Shown here piece by piece: positions 32,901 to 57,290 of a DNA stretch of 57,500 nt. The DNA comes from Cristatella mucedo (lineage: Eukaryota; Bryozoa; Phylactolaemata; Cristatellidae), in assembly GCA_009760855.2 (NCBI GenBank), contig WPIO01000130.1:892501-950000 (forward strand). The letters run 5' to 3'. The notes beneath the pieces were generated by a model. The model saw nothing but the letters and a program-made list of their open reading frames with translations, was not told where the DNA came from and ran no database searches. Each line of letters begins with the position of its first letter. Position 1 is the stretch's first letter. Position numbers and translations under genes: made by a program.

Positions 32901-35900
32901 ACCACACTGGCCGGCTACAGCAGGACTCTGCACACGCCACTCTCTCTCTTTCGAGCGCGGGCGATTTCGGCGGGCGAGACGTGCAGCGAGCATGATCGAG
33001 AAGAAGAAGAAGAAGCCGTCGCACGCTTACCCAGCTTCTTCTCGATTGTCTTCAGTATGCAAGCACAGCCATCACCGCCAAGCACGCAAGGGGTCGTCGT
33101 GCAGATCTGAACGTGATATTTGCCTACGGGTTCCCTAAACAAAAAATGCACGAGAAAAACGAATGAAAAATCACGCGATCCGCTCCACAAGTGGTCTTGT
33201 GGAGCAGCAAATACAACCGGGAGGGGGATGATGGGCAAGAGGGCTGAGCTCCTCGGACAGCTGCTCTGTCCCAAAGGCTGAACGACCACGATCTCGGCGA
33301 CCGTCCGATGGTGGTCCATCGCTGGAGAAGACTATCCTCTATTATCATGTATATAGAGGGTGACCACTGGCAACAGGGAACTTACAGTGGAGGGAGCCGC
33401 CCACCTCAGCCAGCCAATTATCGACAATGCATGTGGCAGATGATTAGAAGAGCTGTTCTGTGAGAGGCCAGGACAGCTGGGGTTCCGACAAGGCTACATA
33501 AAGGGCCAAGAACGCCCGAGGCAACCTTAAAAGCCCAGTGTAAAGAGTCGTAGAACCAGGAGCTCTCGTAAGTCAATGGTAAGCCCTATGGTCCGGTTAA
33601 CCGCAGCTGCTGCAGATGGCATGCTGTTACGGACAAAGAAGGTTTTCAGCTGCTAGCCCGTGCTTCGGCGCCCCTTTGTGCATTCAAATTGTCGTGCATT
33701 TAAATCAGGTCACTCGCTACGCTAACTAAGTGGTCAGAGAACTAAAAAAAACAACACAAATCCACATTCTCGGTGGGTTGTGAGCATAAACCAAGGTTGC
33801 AAGACTCTCTACTAGCTACAGGGCTGACCGTGTTCATCGTGCTGGCTAGGATTCGATATGAACTGACTGCCAACATAGATTACTCACTATCTCAACTGAG
33901 TCTGCTATGCTTCCCACTTTCTCTTTGTTGCGTGAGACGAAGTCTGTTGGCTACCGAATGCGTACCGAAAGCCGCTTAGGTTGTGAGTGCACTATACAAA
34001 ACTCTCCTGCGTAACACCCACATAGTCTTTATGACTTTGTGGAGTTACAGACGGAGATACATAACATAACATAGCATTATGATCCTCCACTGGCAGTGTG
34101 GACCTTCGACATGTTTAGTTGGGCTTGAAGTGATAGTTGAGTACGATTTTATCTACCAAGTGCTCACACTATGACAGCATTAGCTAACCAATTACCCATC
34201 AGCTCAAAGAACTCGCAGTGTTGATAATAAAGAATCTCAAATTTTCTTCACTTTTGCCCTGCTCCATTAGTAGGATTATTACTGAAATGCTGAAATGTGT
34301 AGGATTACCCTAAACGATGAAATAAAGCCCATAGGGTACTTTACTGAAATGCTGAAATGTGTAGGATTACCCCTAAACGATGAAATAAAGCCCATAAGGT
34401 ACTTGTCTGGGCTTTATTCTCAAGCCTGGATAGGTAGCCTGTGAGCTAGAATAACAGTGCAGCTGCATGTACTGCACTGTACATGCAACTGCTGCTGCAT
34501 CAGATCTTGAACTGAGTATCGAATACAACTTTCCCGAAGGCCAGTGCAAACTCAGCATGCCCTAAAAAAAATTCATAAAACTACCCTGGTTTTTACATAA
34601 GACACATTATTTTTATTATTATTATTCTTTTGCATGCATGCCATAGGCAGGTATGCAAGTTTAGGAAGGAGCTGCAAAACAAGCTACAAGAGTAAAGTTC
34701 CCTTCGTTGTTGCTCCTACGGCATGACTTGGACGATGTTTCCCGGATGAGGGGCACAATCGACTCTGGATTGCGTTAAAAAGAGCATTCTCGAATGTCTA
34801 CAGCCACACCTCACTTCTCACGAAGAAATATACTGTCGACGGTGCACTGAACACAACTGCTGGTCAGTTCTCAAAGCCCCAGCTGAGATCGTCTCGGCAT
34901 GCCTGATTATGGATCCAGTATTTCCTACGAGCCTACACCAACAGGCGTGTAAAACGTGCATTGCATTAAATGCGAGAACTAAACGAGAAGTCTCCCATGC
35001 ATCCACGTGGCAACGTCCGGACTGCCGTTTGCCGCCGTTGCCCTCTTCACTGGGTGCCACAACGCTCGTAGCTCAGCGTGCAGTTCGATCAAGCAGTCCG
35101 AGGTCAACGAACAGCTCGAGATCACTAAAGTGCAAAATCACTCCCAGGAACTGCCTACGTTTGGCCTGCATGCACCGCCACATTGAGATTTGCCATTTAA
35201 TCAGACCAAAAAATCTTAGCTGATTTGAAAGAGCCTCATTTATATAGCGGCAGAAGAAAGAGCCATGAAGGCTGATACCGCCGCTTGCAGTGGGCGATAA
35301 AGGATCGCCCACTGCAGGACTCAAACCCAAGGCCCGGGTCACGAAGAACGAGCACCTGATCCCGGTGCTAAGAGCGAGACAACCTGACTGCTGACTGGCA
35401 GCAGCGCATTGGCCGACTCACCTTTGGAACATGGTGTAGAATGTGGCCACCTCATACACTCTCATCCTGGGCATGTGGAGAAGGTCTGCCACTTTATGCA
35501 TGGCAGTCAAGGGCAGCCAGCCGTGCTGTCGCTGGGCAAGGTCCAAAAGCGGGATGACGGCAGCTGCTTGATGGCCATCCGGGTAATTGCCGATGATGGC
35601 TTGAGCTCGCTGCAAATCAAGCGCAGGCTGTCTTCAGTCCACTAGATCGGCATGTGCAAACGCACAAAGCAGGGGAAAAGCAAGCAAAACGCAGTTCTAC
35701 GAAACTCATCTGCCGGATCGAAATGCAATATGGATCAACCCCCCTCTTCGGGCAATTCGAATCAACCCCCACAGCTGCAGCACACTTTCGGCAGTTGGAC
35801 ACCTGTCTGATCGCTCTTGCAAGCCATGCTAGATGGCACAAATCAACAGAATGCTAAGACAATTAGCTTGAGTCGCCATAAAACAGGCGAGGGAGCACGT

Positions 35901-38900
35901 CTGCTCCCTCGCTAAAAATGCTAACCTACGCATCGACACAAGAGAAGCGCTCAGAGGCAGCCGTGCAAGCAAGCGCCGTGCCGAGCTAAAACTGGGTCAA
36001 CATTTGACCTAGTCTAATCAAGATGGGTTCGCACAGAACTGCGCGCTTGGCATGAGAGGCACGGCACGAGCAGCAGACGAGAAAAGACCGACCAAAGAGA
36101 GCCATTTGCAAGAACGAGCTGGGGGGAGACCGCCGACTGCAGAACCCCTAGCTAGCGATCCATTATGCAGTGTGGCAAGGAAAATTGCCGGCAGAACCAG
36201 CTCGGAGGGAGGGGTGTGAAGCAGCAGTCATCACTCCTGCAAACAGTCGCTTGACTAGTGCCAGGACCAATAGAGGCGATTAGGGACTGAAAATCGGACG
36301 ACAAATTCACTAAAGCAATACTAAAAAGAGATGCACAGAGAACGGCATATACAACTCCGATGTCAAATACAGTGTGAAAAGGGTGAGGGACTGCTCAACA
36401 AAACGAGCATGACCAAAAGTGCACCACGAACACGAAATCGCAAGGACACATTAACAGCTGTCTTCCAACCAAAGGAGCTGGGCATAATCGAAGGCATCGT
36501 TTGCATCTGATGCAACCGAAGCAGCAGCAGCATCCGACGTCTACCGAGCAGTGTGCACAATGCCAAGCAGCACGTGACAACTCGTCGAACTGTCTGATAT
36601 CATCGAGACGCCGTGCGCCAAGTGAAGGCTGCAAGGACGTCGGCTCAGGCCCTACAAGAGCCCTTCAGTCAGCAGGCACTACAAGCCCACCCTTCTCTTT
36701 TCTCTTCTATTTTGATTCCAGCCGGTCAAGACCGGCTGGCTGGCCATGCCTGATGCCCTGCCAGTTACCAAAACACTAGGAAAGTAGAGCACTACGAATC
36801 GTGGTCGACGAGGGGGCCTCGGCCTGCGCTTTACCCACCCACTTTTCCATCAGCATCGAAGAGACGTGGCTGCCCATGTGACAACGAAGGGGGCAAGCCA
36901 TTGTCGTTCCAAAGCAGTTCGACAAGACATGAAACGGCATGCAATCGTAGGATCACATCAGCATTGCAAGTAAAATGACCACCTGAGAAGACAGGGACCG
37001 AGAATCAGCACCAATATCCCCAATATCGGCCAGGACTTAATTAAGAATCGAAGATGATTTAACAGCCTACATCTTGCCGAGGCAGAAGAGCCTTTAGCTG
37101 CTATCATTCGACTCAAAGCAGCGGGCCATTAAGGATTGCCAGCAACAAGACTCTAACCCACGACCTATGCCGTGAAGAGCACTAACGGTACATCCAGACA
37201 AAGATCTAGCAGCAAGCATGTCAGCAAAACGCACACAGGTGTCTCCAGGGGCCTACGTGGCAAGGTCACTGCTTGCATTGCAAGTGACATACTGTGGGCA
37301 ACACGCGTAAATATATAAGACACTAAAGCACAGACAAACTAACAAACTAACTTACTGTAACAAACTACTCATTGAGGGCAAACGTCCAACGGCACTGACA
37401 GTGCAAACAATGGTGCCCAACACGTCCTTGATTTCAAAAGAAAACAAGACAAAGTGATACAGTTCACCTTCAATGTGAATGCTGCACGGGATATTCAGGG
37501 CCGTAGTAGCCCCAGGAGGTAAGGTGCTTGCTCTTCACGACCAAGGTCGTGGATTAGAATCCTGCAATGAGCGATCCTTTTTGCCAACTGCAAGCGATGG
37601 TGATAGCCATCAAGGCTCCCCTGCTGCTATACGAATGAGGCAGTTAAATCAGCTAATATAAATTTTGTATCACGCTTGGGCACAGCTGCACAAAACAGCT
37701 AGCCAGCGATTAACAAAGCAAGCCAATGCCTGAGACCTTCGATGCAAAGCATCGGGAAATTTCACTAGCATTCTCGCAATGAAGGTACGGCTGCCTTACA
37801 AAAGCCAAATAGTGTACTGTACAAAATACAACTGAGCAATCAGTAGAATTATGCAGCGCTCAAAACACGCTCTACGGTAGAGCCAGAAAGGGACGGAGAA
37901 ATATGTCGTGGTGGGGGAACCGAACTCATCGTTCATTTCCATTCGAAGCCGGTGACCCGAATCGTAGCAAGGTGCTCCCTTTTTCATAGACACGTTTAGA
38001 ATGAGGATAGCACACTTCGCTGTGCTGGCACATAGAAAATCCTTTCTCTACGCGGTACTAGCAGTGCCAACACATACAGAACAAAAAGCAAATTACCGAA
38101 ACACGCGCATGCACGATAACGAAATTGTGCAGACTGCAAAAACCCTAAAGTTGATGCCTTAAAGTTGACGTCTCGCGTACGAGCGAGCACGTCGAGGCAG
38201 ACTGACTTATCAAGCCACCACCAGCAGTCGGAAGTCGTCATGTCAACGGCTGCTGCAATGCTGCACTGATAAGCACTGCTACGTACGTGCAGCGTGCAAG
38301 CCAGTGCCCGCGCACTAACGGCATCGACCAGCTGCATCACCAGGCGGGCATGCTTTCAGGATTAAATCAAAGTGTGGCCCGGCATGCATCAAGCTGGCTG
38401 GTCAGGCCAGGAACGCCAACGCCAGATCGAAGCGCACTGGCTGCTTGCGTACCTTTAGATTCTCACCAGTGAACTCGAAAGGGGTGTTGGCGTTGTTCTC
38501 CGGAGTGTCCCGGTGCTGCAACAGACCAGCTGCACGACTTTACGTAACAACGGACCACTCACTATTTGACCACAGCAACGCGGCCACCCAATGTGGTCAA
38601 CACTTTCTTGTCTTAACGAATATATATCAAAGCCGACTATGCTGCATCGCATGGCCATTCCGAAGGTACAGGCCAATACTTACGACAAACGTCTTGTCAC
38701 TGCACGCCGGAGCGACGCGGTGGAATAGCCTCGCTCCTTGCTGCAACGCATGCCTGCATCGTTAATCGCAATTTCGAGAAGCGCTGTGAAGCGTCGCGCA
38801 TTCGGTCCTTATCTGCCAACTGAGCGAGCCTTTAAATGCCCAGTGTTTGTCTTCGTGAACTCTGCATGCAACGCCGGAGCCCCCCAGGCAAGTAGTCGAA

Positions 38901-39042
38901 CGGGGAGAAGCCGAATTGACAAGTACGAGGCGCAGGAGTATAGAAATCTTGCGAAAGTAATTCTAAAGTTTCATTTAATCCAGTCATCCGACATAAAACG
39001 TACCAAAGCACCGGCCAGCTTGCTTGCAACGGAGCGGATCAT
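29974..39042 (-). CDS. NDUFV2: NADH dehydrogenase flavoprotein 2 (complex I 24-kDa subunit)
   Basis: Eight exons: 39042-39004, 38740-38684, 38515-38453, 35609-35422, 33134-33031, 32705-32596, 32469-32393 and 30076-29974. All have GT-AG borders and consistent phases, giving 246 residues against about 249 in human. This thioredoxin-like subunit sits in the NADH-oxidising tip of mitochondrial complex I and carries the N1a [2Fe-2S] cluster. The start [13 protein letters not shown] is a basic, amphipathic presequence. Then follow HRDTPENN, the helical [20 protein letters not shown] region, [13 protein letters not shown], the ligand pairs C127-x4-C132 and C170-x3-C174 (ECLGAC), APMVQIND, and the family C-terminal block [15 protein letters not shown]. 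The first two exons were placed by motif, frame and phase, so they are less certain than the other six. Introns carry SINEs and a LINE scrap. The gene is head-to-head with ANKUB1. Confidence 0.93.
30297..30338. repeat. perfect 16-bp inverted repeat (hairpin) in the last NDUFV2 intron
   Basis: The arm CGGATTCCTTGCCGAA (30297-30312) is followed by a 10-nt spacer containing the palindrome GAGGCCTC and then the exact reverse complement (30323-30338). Beyond a 3-nt bulge the pairing continues (GCCTCG with the following GAGGC). It is about 220 nt upstream of the final 3' splice site on the transcribed strand. Confidence 0.9.
30640..30768 (+). mobile_element. LINE family 1 tail, partly duplicated
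   Basis: It has GTGCCTAGAAAGAGATTACGTTCTCTGTGGGTGCTATACAAATACATTATTATTA followed by a second truncated tail (CTCTCTGATGGTGCTATACAAATATTTTATTATTATTATTA). A SINE-A copy begins directly after it. Confidence 0.75.
30770..30948 (+). mobile_element. SINE-A copy, best preserved
   Basis: It carries an A-box-like TGGCACACTAGG (30783-30794) and an exact B box GGTTCGAATCC (30835-30845), i.e. an internal RNA polymerase III promoter. The body is CACTGCAAGCGGTGGTGATAGCC and the end GCTATACAAAAGAGGCTGTTAAATCAGCTAGTA. The unrelated 3' half shows that it is a tRNA-derived SINE rather than a tRNA gene. Confidence 0.9.
31335..31435 (-). mobile_element. LINE family 1 terminal scrap
   Basis: The minus strand gives ...TTGCAGCAAATG-like sequence, then GTGCTTAGAAAGAGAGTCAGTTTTCTGAGGGTGCTATATAAAATGTATTATTATTATTG, the family's 3' end. 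Confidence 0.75.
31470..31612 (+). mobile_element. SINE-A copy
   Basis: It has GAGTAAGGTGCTTGCATTTCACCAGCCGTATCGTGGATTCGAGTTTAGCAG, body TCACTGCAAGCAGAGTAATAGC and end TGCTATATAAATGAGGCTTTTGAATTGGCT. The B box is mutated. Confidence 0.8.
31845..32110 (-). mobile_element. LINE family 1 copy with internal deletion
   Basis: A (TTA)n-type tail at 31845-31880 and terminal hairpin, then a jump to the CTAGGCAGGATGTCATGAATGCATGAGGAGC segment near 32010, which is normally several hundred bases further into the element. Confidence 0.65.
33880..34080 (+). mobile_element. LINE family 2 3' end
   Basis: CTTTCTCTTTGTTGCGTGAGACGAAGTCTGTTGGCTACCGAATGCGTACCGAAAGCCGCTTAGG is the near-exact reverse complement of 25908-25990. 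The copy ends with the simple tail ATACATAACATAACATA at 34060-34076. Confidence 0.85.
34279..34403. repeat. tandem duplication, 2 x about 62 bp
   Basis: Two adjacent copies of a unit starting TTACTGAAATGCTGAAATGTG and ending GGTACT (34279-34340 and 34341-34403) differ by one inserted C and one substitution, so the duplication is recent. The second unit also forms an inverted repeat (AATAAAGCCC, then GGGCTTTATT at about 34409-34418). It lies inside an NDUFV2 intron. Confidence 0.9.
35216..35385 (-). mobile_element. SINE-A copy beside NDUFV2 exon 4
   Basis: The minus strand reads CTTAGCACCGGGATCAGGTGCTCG, then GGTTTGAGTCCTGCAGTGGGCGATCC, body CCACTGCAAGCGGCGG and end ATATAAATGAGGCTCTTTCAAATCAGCT. 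It begins only about 37 nt beyond the donor site at 35422, inside the intron. Confidence 0.82.
37050..37190 (-). mobile_element. degenerate SINE-A copy
   Basis: The minus strand carries GTCGTGGGTTAGAGTCTTGTTGCTGGCAATCC and, at the far end, GGCTGTTAAATCAT. The middle has diverged more than in other copies. Confidence 0.65.
37505..37665 (+). mobile_element. SINE-A copy
   Basis: It has AGGTAAGGTGCTTGCTCTTCACGACCAAGGTCGTGGATTAGAATCCTGCAATGAGCGATCC, body CAACTGCAAGCGATGGTGATAGCC and end TGCTATACGAATGAGGCAGTTAAATCAGCTAATA. It lies in the NDUFV2 intron between exons 3 and 4. Confidence 0.88.
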
Positions 39043-39253
39043 TGCTAACGCCAGCGATCAGCACCGGGCTTCGTAGCAGGCCTGTGCTGCAGCAATTTCA
39101 GTATACAACATCTCTTTCCTAGCCAATTTGCGCATATATTAATATTTTTTATTTTAGATAGAAGTGTTATTAGGGTGCTTAGCTTGACGTGCAATTAGCT
39201 AGCTAGATCCTGAAGGTACGTTACCCCGAGAAACGGGAGACACCGGCACCAGC
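39043..39253. promoter_or_regulatory. shared bidirectional promoter region NDUFV2/ANKUB1
   Basis: The two start codons (39042 minus and 39254 plus) are separated by 211 bp. The interval contains a CCAAT box (39123-39127) and a CRE half site TGACGT (39185-39190) and no obvious strong TATA box in a sensible position; the TTTTTTATTTTAG run near 39148 is AT-rich sequence. Divergent housekeeping pairs commonly share such a short promoter. Transcription start sites are not visible. Confidence 0.6.
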
Positions 39254-53755
<14,502 letters not shown>

Positions 53756-53825
53756 ACCTATAGATGTGTGCCTGCCTGAATCCGAACAACGAGCTCTCCT
53801 CTGTGAGGAGATTTTGCATCAAATT

Positions 53826-53831
53826 ATTAAA
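53826..53831 (+). terminator. ATTAAA polyadenylation signal of ANKUB1
   Basis: ATTAAA, the commonest variant signal, lies 71 nt past the ANKUB1 stop (53755) and is followed by a T-rich stretch. It implies a short 3' UTR. Confidence 0.55.
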
Positions 53832-53954
53832 TTTATTTTTTTTATCTGGCAATTGCACTGGCTTTTGTAGTTGTATTTTTGCTAGTTTGCTTTCATAGCC
53901 CAAGATGAAACCGTGAATCCTCGTGCAAATTTGTGGAGTGTAAAAAAATGTTGG

Positions 53955-54085
53955 CTGATTTAGCGGCCACAATTAGCTGCAGAAATGCCTTAAAGGCAAT
54001 CATCACTACCTTCAGCTGGGAATAAAGGACTGCGAGCTGAAGGACTAGAACCCGCCACCCTGGTCGCATAGCCTGTGACAGGCTA
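53955..54085 (-). mobile_element. degenerate SINE-A copy
   Basis: The minus strand reads GACCAGGGTGGCGGGTTCTAGTCCTTCAGCTCGCAGTCCTTTATTCCCAGCTGAAGGTAGTGATTGCC, the B-box-to-body part of the family with substitutions. It lies directly downstream of ANKUB1. Confidence 0.6.
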
Positions 54086-54302
54086 CTTCTCTTCGTATAG
54101 CCATTGATCTGTGGAGCCGGCCAATCTGGAGCAACCGTAGTGCCAGGCTCCATTCATGACATGGTCTTTATCAGCCACTGCTTTTGAGAACAATTTGTGA
54201 TCAATTCACATTGGAAAAAGACATGCTAATGGTAGCGCTGACACAAGCGAAATCGCCCAACGACCTGATATGTAGAAGTGTGAGTGCGGAATGCTTATGG
54301 AT

Positions 54303-54305
<3 letters not shown>

Positions 54306-54380
<75 letters not shown>
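54306..54380. repeat. (GA)n microsatellite
   Basis: A pure GA tract of about 75 bp. Confidence 0.98.
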
Positions 54381-54383
<3 letters not shown>

Positions 54384-54499
54384 GAAGAGCCAACAATTCC
54401 TATATCATTATGAAGAATGCAGGCTGGTGTGTGGCGTGTCTTGAGAAACTGACAAGTAATGGAAACCGGGGCATTCTAGCGACATCCATATAGCAGCAT

Positions 54500-55345
54500 A
54501 GGAATAATAATAAGACACTGTTGTATCACATTAAGATAATTTAATTTCTTTCTAGATACTTCACATATGCTTGAGACGAAGCATGTTAATTGGTTGGTGA
54601 TAAAATGCACATTGTCTGCACAAAGAAAGCGACAATTCATACAGACCCAGCAAAGGCTTGAGGAACAGGTGCGTTTTAGCTTCTTTTAAAATACCATCAA
54701 ATCAAGTGTTCCATGACGTCAGTCGGGAGTGATTTCCAGGGTTTGGGAGCTTACAAACTAAAGGCACGGTCTCTGAAGTATGTGAGGGTGGTTCGAGGCA
54801 CAGCTAAACGACTTGAGACAGAAGAGCAGGTGGTACGATGTCTTGTCTGACTGGGACATAGTTATGATAGGTAAGTCAGTGCCAGAGAATGAATGGACCT
54901 AAGAGTGAGTGACAAAACCTTCAAGTCGAAACGCTGCTTGATGGGCAGGTCGTGTTTAAGTAGTGCACTGTGGCTATTGAGACGTTCGTGACAGACTAAC
55001 GTCATTTCGCCCAATTGTAAGCGCTTTATTGTACAGGCCGAAGGACGGCGTGCGTAGTGAGCTACAAAAGTCGAGACGGGGTGTCGTAAATGCATGGACC
55101 AACTTGGATATGGCATCCCTGTCTTAGCAGACCCACATTTTTGTAATGTTCTATAGCTGAAAGTAGGCAGACTTGACTTTGTAGCAGACGTGGTTGTCTA
55201 GTGAAATGTCACTTTAGATCAGCACACTCAAAATTTCGTGCAGACCCAAGAGGAGATATCCTGGCGTAGCTCATTTTGAGCATTGTTTCCAAAATTCTGA
55301 GTAACACTCAGTTTGCCCAAAACTATTATGTTATCCCTGCTTTGC
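54500..55345 (-). mobile_element. old LINE family 1 copy
   Basis: The whole 3' part of the element is present in order on the minus strand, from the (TTA)n-like tail (about 54510) to the AAAACTATTATGTTATC region near 55330. It carries many substitutions: the DLHWLPVK block is reduced to a barely recognisable frame at 55116-54862. It resembles the diverged copy at 49.2-50.0 kb more than the 14-19 kb copies. Confidence 0.8.
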
Positions 55346-55369
55346 ATGCCCAAATATTTACTACGCTAT

Positions 55370-55500
55370 GCAGCAGGAAGTAGGCAGACTTGACTGTGAA
55401 GCTGTTGTGGTCGTCTCGTGAAAGTTTTCTTTTGGAACAGGATTATGCCCAGATTGTCTGCACAGGCAATGGGAGATATTCTGATATGCATCTCCAAAGC
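55370..55500 (-). mobile_element. LINE family 1 scrap
   Basis: GCAGGAAGTAGGCAGACTTGACTGTGAAGCTG...GTCGTCTCGTGAAAGTTTTCTTTTGGAACAGGATTATGCCCAGATTGTCTG repeats a segment already present at 55150-55250, so it is either a second insertion or a local duplication. Confidence 0.6.
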
Positions 55501-56690
55501 AACAGCGATAGAGGACGGAGTATGCGCACGTGTACACGGTCTCTTGCGCGGTAGATGCGTTTCTACCATATGAAGGAATCACCCGGTGGATGATTTTCGC
55601 GTTCTACAAAGGTGGGCATCTGTTCGAGCCACCGAGGGCAGACGAGTGACTTGAGGATCTTTTCGGCATGCGAATTAACCATTGAGTCAAATCCGAGTCA
55701 ATAAAAACTCCTTTAAAACCGGAAGTGGTTAATTAGTGTACATACTCTCATAAAACCTACCAGATATTTAAAAAAAACATAAAGCCAAGAGACTTGGACC
55801 GGTCACTTCCTTCTAGTTCAGTCAACCAACCAGGAGTGTGTTCTGACACAACGAATCAATCAGTAGAGGGCCTGTTCACTGCAAAGCGTGCGAGGTGGGT
55901 CGCAGCCAAGCTGGATTCTGCTTCACCCTCGTTCGGTCCACAATCGCTTGTCTCTTCCAGTTCTTCTCGGAGTGAATCTTCTCGGAACTCACCGCTGTCC
56001 GAGTAGAATCCGAAACAACGAAAAGTCTTATGAGAGTTACGCTTTACTTGTATTTTACGCTCGAGTCCTCTCCAAGGCAAGCAAAGAAGACACAGCAGAT
56101 GCACGGCGTGATGACGTGAGGAGATGCCTATGCTAGCAGCCTCACCTACTTGCATGTATATCGGTAGTGGGAATTGTCACAGTAAAAGTTACACAAAAAT
56201 TATTCAAACCACGATCGATGCACCGAGTCAGCAAGCGTGTGCAGTACCAGTCCGCACTCGATATTGTCGATATTACAGTAATTGAATCCGCCGCCGGAGC
56301 AAAGTGCAGAAAATGAGGCAGCACACTTAATGCGGTCTCCTCGTCAATCTATTTAAAGAGTTTACTTGTTCGCTGACCTCTAACATAGTCCGAAGTCTCG
56401 AAGGCGAAGGCACTTCCATATCGAACGTACTGGTAGATGTTAGTTCTAGCGTTCTCCCGTGTTACAATAATGTGGCTAATCAGCTGTCGGGCAATACTTG
56501 ATAGATAGCCACCACAAAACTAGATACTTGCCTCTACTCTAGAAGGCGTGTTGCATGCAATATGCGAGGTATTGAGAATGCTGCTCCCACGACGTGCGTC
56601 AACTGAGGAAAGGATTACTTATCGCTAAGGACCCGATTACCTGTGCGTCATCAGCAGCTGGGACTGTTCGCGAGCTGTCATCAGGAATCC
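55501..56690. other. intergenic, no recognised gene
   Basis: A plus-strand frame at 55794-56006 (70 codons) ends in a Ser-rich tail (SSSSSRSESSRNSPLSE) that looks somewhat protein-like. It has no recognised domain, partner exon or good start context. Nothing else was seen. Confidence 0.3.
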
Positions 56691-56694
56691 TACC

Positions 56695-56990
56695 GGATTT
56701 CCCCGAAAATATGATAGGTCTTATACTAACTTAGCTCCAAAAGACGCATTGCGATTTATTTTCAGGAATGTCTTATTTTTCAAGTACAACAATATGCATT
56801 TATTCACTTATAGATGTACGAAAATCTAAATTTATTCGAAGACAGTCATGTCATATTCTGCTGGAACATCACCATGAATCTCCAAACCTCAGATTACGGC
56901 CTGAGTTTCATGTGAATCCGTTTTCTCTAGAAGCATTGGCCAATCGTATTTTTGTATTCATTCATAAATCGGTGGCGGAGGTGTAGGTGT
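56695..56990 (-). mobile_element. pogo-like DNA transposon 3' end remnant
   Basis: The terminus-like sequence CCCGAAAATATGATAGGTCTTATACTAACTTAGCTCCAAAAGACGCATT at about 56700-56750 belongs to a widespread DNA-transposon end type. On the minus strand, 56960-56840 reads LLEKTDSHETQAVI, stop, GLEIHGDVPAEYDMTVFE and then a stop codon. This resembles the acidic C terminus of pogo-type transposases, with one internal TGA. Family assignment is from memory of such ends. Confidence 0.5.
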
Positions 56991-57132
56991 ACTACACGCA
57001 CAAATTTTCGTTGAAATACTTCCCAGGAAAGTCATCGGGTATCATCAAAATCTGACAAGAAACATCAAAATTTTAAGTTTTCATCAAGTATATCAAGTCT
57101 TTGAATGTTTGCTCGTGATCTCGCGACGTTTA

Positions 57133-57290
57133 TACCCTGGGTCTTAGCCCAGGGGTGCTTGCTCTTCCTGACCGTCGCGGGCTAGACTCTTGCAGCGGTC
57201 GATCCTTTTTTGACCACTACAAGTGGTAGTGATAGCCGTGAAAGGTCTGGTGCCGCCACATAAAATGAGGCGGCTAAATCAAGTTACCTT
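57133..57290 (+). mobile_element. SINE-A copy
   Basis: The head CTGGGTCTTAGCCCAGGGGTGCTTGCTC is the same as in the copy at 42255. It is followed by CGGGCTAGACTCTTGCAGCGGTCGATCC, body CACTACAAGTGGTAGTGATAGCC and end AAAATGAGGCGGCTAAATCAAGTTA. Confidence 0.82.
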
